Part shown: in pieces, positions 61,001 to 64,000 of the stretch
Layout of the letters: every line of letters begins with the position of its first letter
Position numbering within the stretch: position 1 is the stretch's first letter
From: Megamerina dolium
Taxonomy: Eukaryota; Arthropoda; Insecta; Diptera; Megamerinidae
Assembly (NCBI GenBank): GCA_963854835.1
Contig: OY978525.1
Span: 68,978,754 to 69,042,753, forward strand
DNA: 64,000 nucleotides
Direction of reading: 5' to 3'
The notes under the pieces: generated by a model
What the model saw: only the letters and a program-made list of their open reading frames with translations
Told to the model about the DNA's origin: nothing
Databases searched by the model: none
Position numbers and translations under genes: made by a program

Positions 61001-61573
61001 AGGTTCTACTAACGCCCTACCAAGTATGATGTTTTTATTTTGTATTTCTTTATCTGCTTCCACTAACCACAACTTGCCTGTCCCATCATCCACATTTATC
61101 TGTGCCCAAATCACCGCTTCTGATTTTGCTGGAACTTCTTGGCGTTGACATGCCAGTACTCGTTTGATGTTTCCACTACGCTTGTAACCGATGTTCAATG
61201 GTAATTCGACATTTGCATAACGTAGTATCCGTTGATTTAAATCTAACGTAAATCCGTTGTCAATCATAAAATCAACACCAATTATTACGTTATCGATGAT
61301 GTCGGCCACAATGAATTCATGTTCCCATGTGCAATTTCCAATAGATACTCGTTTCTTTATCTTGCCCAGAATTTGTGCATCCTCACCCGTTGCTGTACGC
61401 AATTTTATTCCCATTAAAGGCTCAAACCTCTTTACCAAATCGCTCTTGATTATCGAATGTGATGCACCAGTATCCAGGGTTAACATGAATTCCATATTGT
61501 CCAATTTTCCATCAATAGTCAAGCTGCTTTGCACACGCTGTAGTTGTGAAATGTGAATGATGGGGCAACCCAC
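58029..61573 (-). pseudogene. pol polyprotein, gypsy copy 2, broken
   Basis: The same domain series as in copy 1: protease LTLDTGASHSII, RT active site YLDDIIVMG, RNase H LDTDASGYGIGG, integrase HSDQGRNFES and MVERFNRTLEEY. It is interrupted by a one-base loss near 59877 (gcccacac versus gccccacac in copy 1) and a TAA at 59505-59507 (GAA in copy 1). The RNase H-integrase junction is intact here, with Arg where copy 1 has a stop. The two copies thus carry different lesions. Confidence 0.9.
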
Positions 61574-61576
61574 TCA

Positions 61577-62544
61577 ATATCGGAAGCGAATTCCTAAAGG
61601 CTCTCATTACTCCGTTGCACTCGCGATCTCAATTCAACTCGATGTAATTGACTCTTGTATTCATTTCCATATTTTCGCTGGAGTGTGTCCATCAGTGACT
61701 GATAGCTACCACGATCTTTCTCTGGAATCATCTGTAACACGTCGGAAGCATTGCCTTTTAATGCGACTATTAAAGCAGCAGTCTTGTCGCTATCATCCCA
61801 TTGATTCTTCGAAGCGGTTGTCTCGAATTGAAGCTTGAAGATATTGAATGGCGTGCTTCCGTCAAATGTTGGTGGCTTTAATTTGATTGTACTTGAATCT
61901 CTAACCACTGATGTGTCTGGTCCATTTATTTTTAGTTGATTGAGTTCATGCTGTAATTTCTCGAACTTAACTTCCGAGTCGTCGACATGTTCCTTCAGCT
62001 TATCATCCAACTCATCCACGTGTTCTTTCAGCTCTGTGACTTTGTCATTAATAGCTCCGGAAATTTCCTGAAATCTAAGTTCAATTCCTTTTTGTAGATT
62101 TTCGATGACGTGTTCTTGGCGAGCCGAATGTTCTTGAAGCTTGGAGTCAATTGTTTTCTGGAACTCTCCCATAGCGTTTTCTTGACGTACCGAATGTTCT
62201 TGAAACTTGGAGTCAATGCGAGACGCATTTCCTTGAATTTCCGTAAGTAATTCACTAATAACGCCCTCTTGTCGAGACGAACTTTCTTGTAACTGTTGCA
62301 TCATGGTTTTCATGAACTTCATGAGTTGACCACTCGAATCTATTTTGATCTCTTCCTCAGCGTGCACAACTGCTTGTATATCGGCTTCCTCAAAGAACTC
62401 ATGTTCTTCTACATTAATTCCCTTAGCCTCCATAGCTTGCCTCAGCCTCACCAGCAGTTCCGCCTTTGCACCTGATGACGATAGATTCATCTCTACCAAC
62501 AGCTTTTTAAGCTGGTCCACTTTTAGTTGTTCAATTTTCACCAT
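61577..62544 (-). pseudogene. gag, gypsy copy 2, C-terminally deleted
   Basis: Starts MVKIEQLKVDQLKKLL with the SAP-like motif, followed by a coiled coil with a different number of QEHSxRQE units and extra KEHVDEL units compared with copy 1. The frame stops at a TAG (CAG in copy 1) near 61594, and right after it about 500 bp, including the CCHC knuckle and the frameshift signal, are deleted (junction at 61576, corresponding to copy 1 positions 25162-25663). Confidence 0.88.
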
Positions 62545-62551
62545 CTTTACA

Positions 62552-62571
62552 GAATCCCACTTCTGACACCA
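62552..62571 (-). promoter_or_regulatory. primer-binding site, tRNA-Leu type, gypsy copy 2
   Basis: Identical to the PBS of copy 1 at 26622-26641, two bases from the LTR. Confidence 0.75.
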
Positions 62572-62573
62572 AT

Positions 62574-63009
62574 TGTTACGTTTTTATTCTGTGAGCGTTT
62601 AATTCTATTTGAATTACCTTGTTCGATCACTGGATTCTGTTAATAATAACTGCAACACTTATTCTATACAACTATACAGCAACAATTTATTTAATAATCT
62701 CTATTTACAATCAACTCTGTTTACAATCAACTATTTACAATAACACTCTAATGCACTTGCAACTTTTGCCTCTGTATCAATGTTTTCGCAATCACGTTCG
62801 GAATTAGATTGATCCTCACTGCTCAACACTGGCTCTATTTATACTCTGTTGGCAACACCCCAGAATCTTCCTTTATCGAGATTCTTCTCTTCCTTTCTCG
62901 TTGGCTTGTTCTGGTTATCGCTTATTTCTTTTTGTTGACATTCATGTCGATGCTGCCAATAGTGTCAGTCACAATAGTGATGAGTAACCAACTATCGATA
63001 CTCGTTACA
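62574..63009 (-). repeat. 5' LTR, gypsy copy 2
   Basis: 436 bp; it shares variants with the truncated left LTR (ctgtgagcg, gttaataataac, cactctaatgca) that distinguish copy 2 from copy 1. Confidence 0.9.
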
Positions 63010-63027
63010 ATATATATATATATATAT

Positions 63028-63105
<78 letters not shown>
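63010..63105. repeat. (AT)n microsatellite
   Basis: Pure AT with one ctt interruption; between gypsy copy 2 and the solo LTR. Confidence 0.95.

Positions 63106-64000
<895 letters not shown>

Overview
The window looks like intergenic or intronic DNA of a higher fly, and a tephritid fruit fly is plausible. It is AT-rich and packed with insect transposable elements: Ty3/gypsy, BEL/Pao, jockey-, RTE- and LOA-like LINEs, Tc1, several mariners, pogo/Tigger and a tRNA-derived SINE. DD41D mariners of the rosa type were first described from Ceratitis rosa. The genus cannot be fixed from the sequence alone. No rRNA, CRISPR array or prokaryotic gene is present. || Layout. 1-8.5 kb: AT-rich DNA with two inverted copies of an unclassified repeat, decayed mariner transposases and SINE copies. 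8.5-10.25 kb: 5'-truncated RTE-like LINE with a 13-bp target duplication. 11.5-12.6 kb: (AT)n, one probable host exon (11667-11906) and SINE pieces. 12.6-16.1 kb: internally deleted pogo/Tigger relic split by a jockey-like LINE. 16.1-18.9 kb: foldback-like cluster made of a 594-bp tandem duplication followed by arms of about 625 bp in inverted orientation. 19.2-32.9 kb: 386-bp (TA)n tract, then a 13.3-kb composite, a mdg1/412-like gypsy element (19594-32937) with a second gypsy element (21139-27081, minus strand) nested in it. 33.1-36.5 kb: two Tc1 elements in opposite orientation. 36.6-44.2 kb: mariner, Transib-like and Tigger-like relics, SINEs, a second RTE copy and a nearly complete DD41D mariner. 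44643-44737: second probable host exon. 44.8-51.3 kb: BEL/Pao element. 51.3-57.5 kb: SINE and a long LOA-like LINE. 57.7-63.0 kb: second, damaged copy of the nested gypsy family, then a solo LTR of the same family. The window ends inside another mariner. || How it fits together. The two host-like exons lie on the plus strand, have good splice sites and join in the same phase. If they belong to one gene, 11.9-44.6 kb is one intron of about 32.7 kb built from nested transposons. The youngest event seen is the nested gypsy insertion: its two 438-bp LTRs read as identical and it has GTAT target duplications. Its host element has LTRs differing at only about two of 562 sites. Both gypsy elements carry a textbook -1 frameshift signal (slippery heptamer, short spacer, hairpin) at the gag stop. 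The BEL, LOA, jockey, RTE, pogo and most mariner copies are broken by stops, frameshifts or deletions. Almost every young insertion sits in or beside (AT)n, which fits the TA/ATAT target choice of these families. Element names rest on motif recognition and were not checked against a database.
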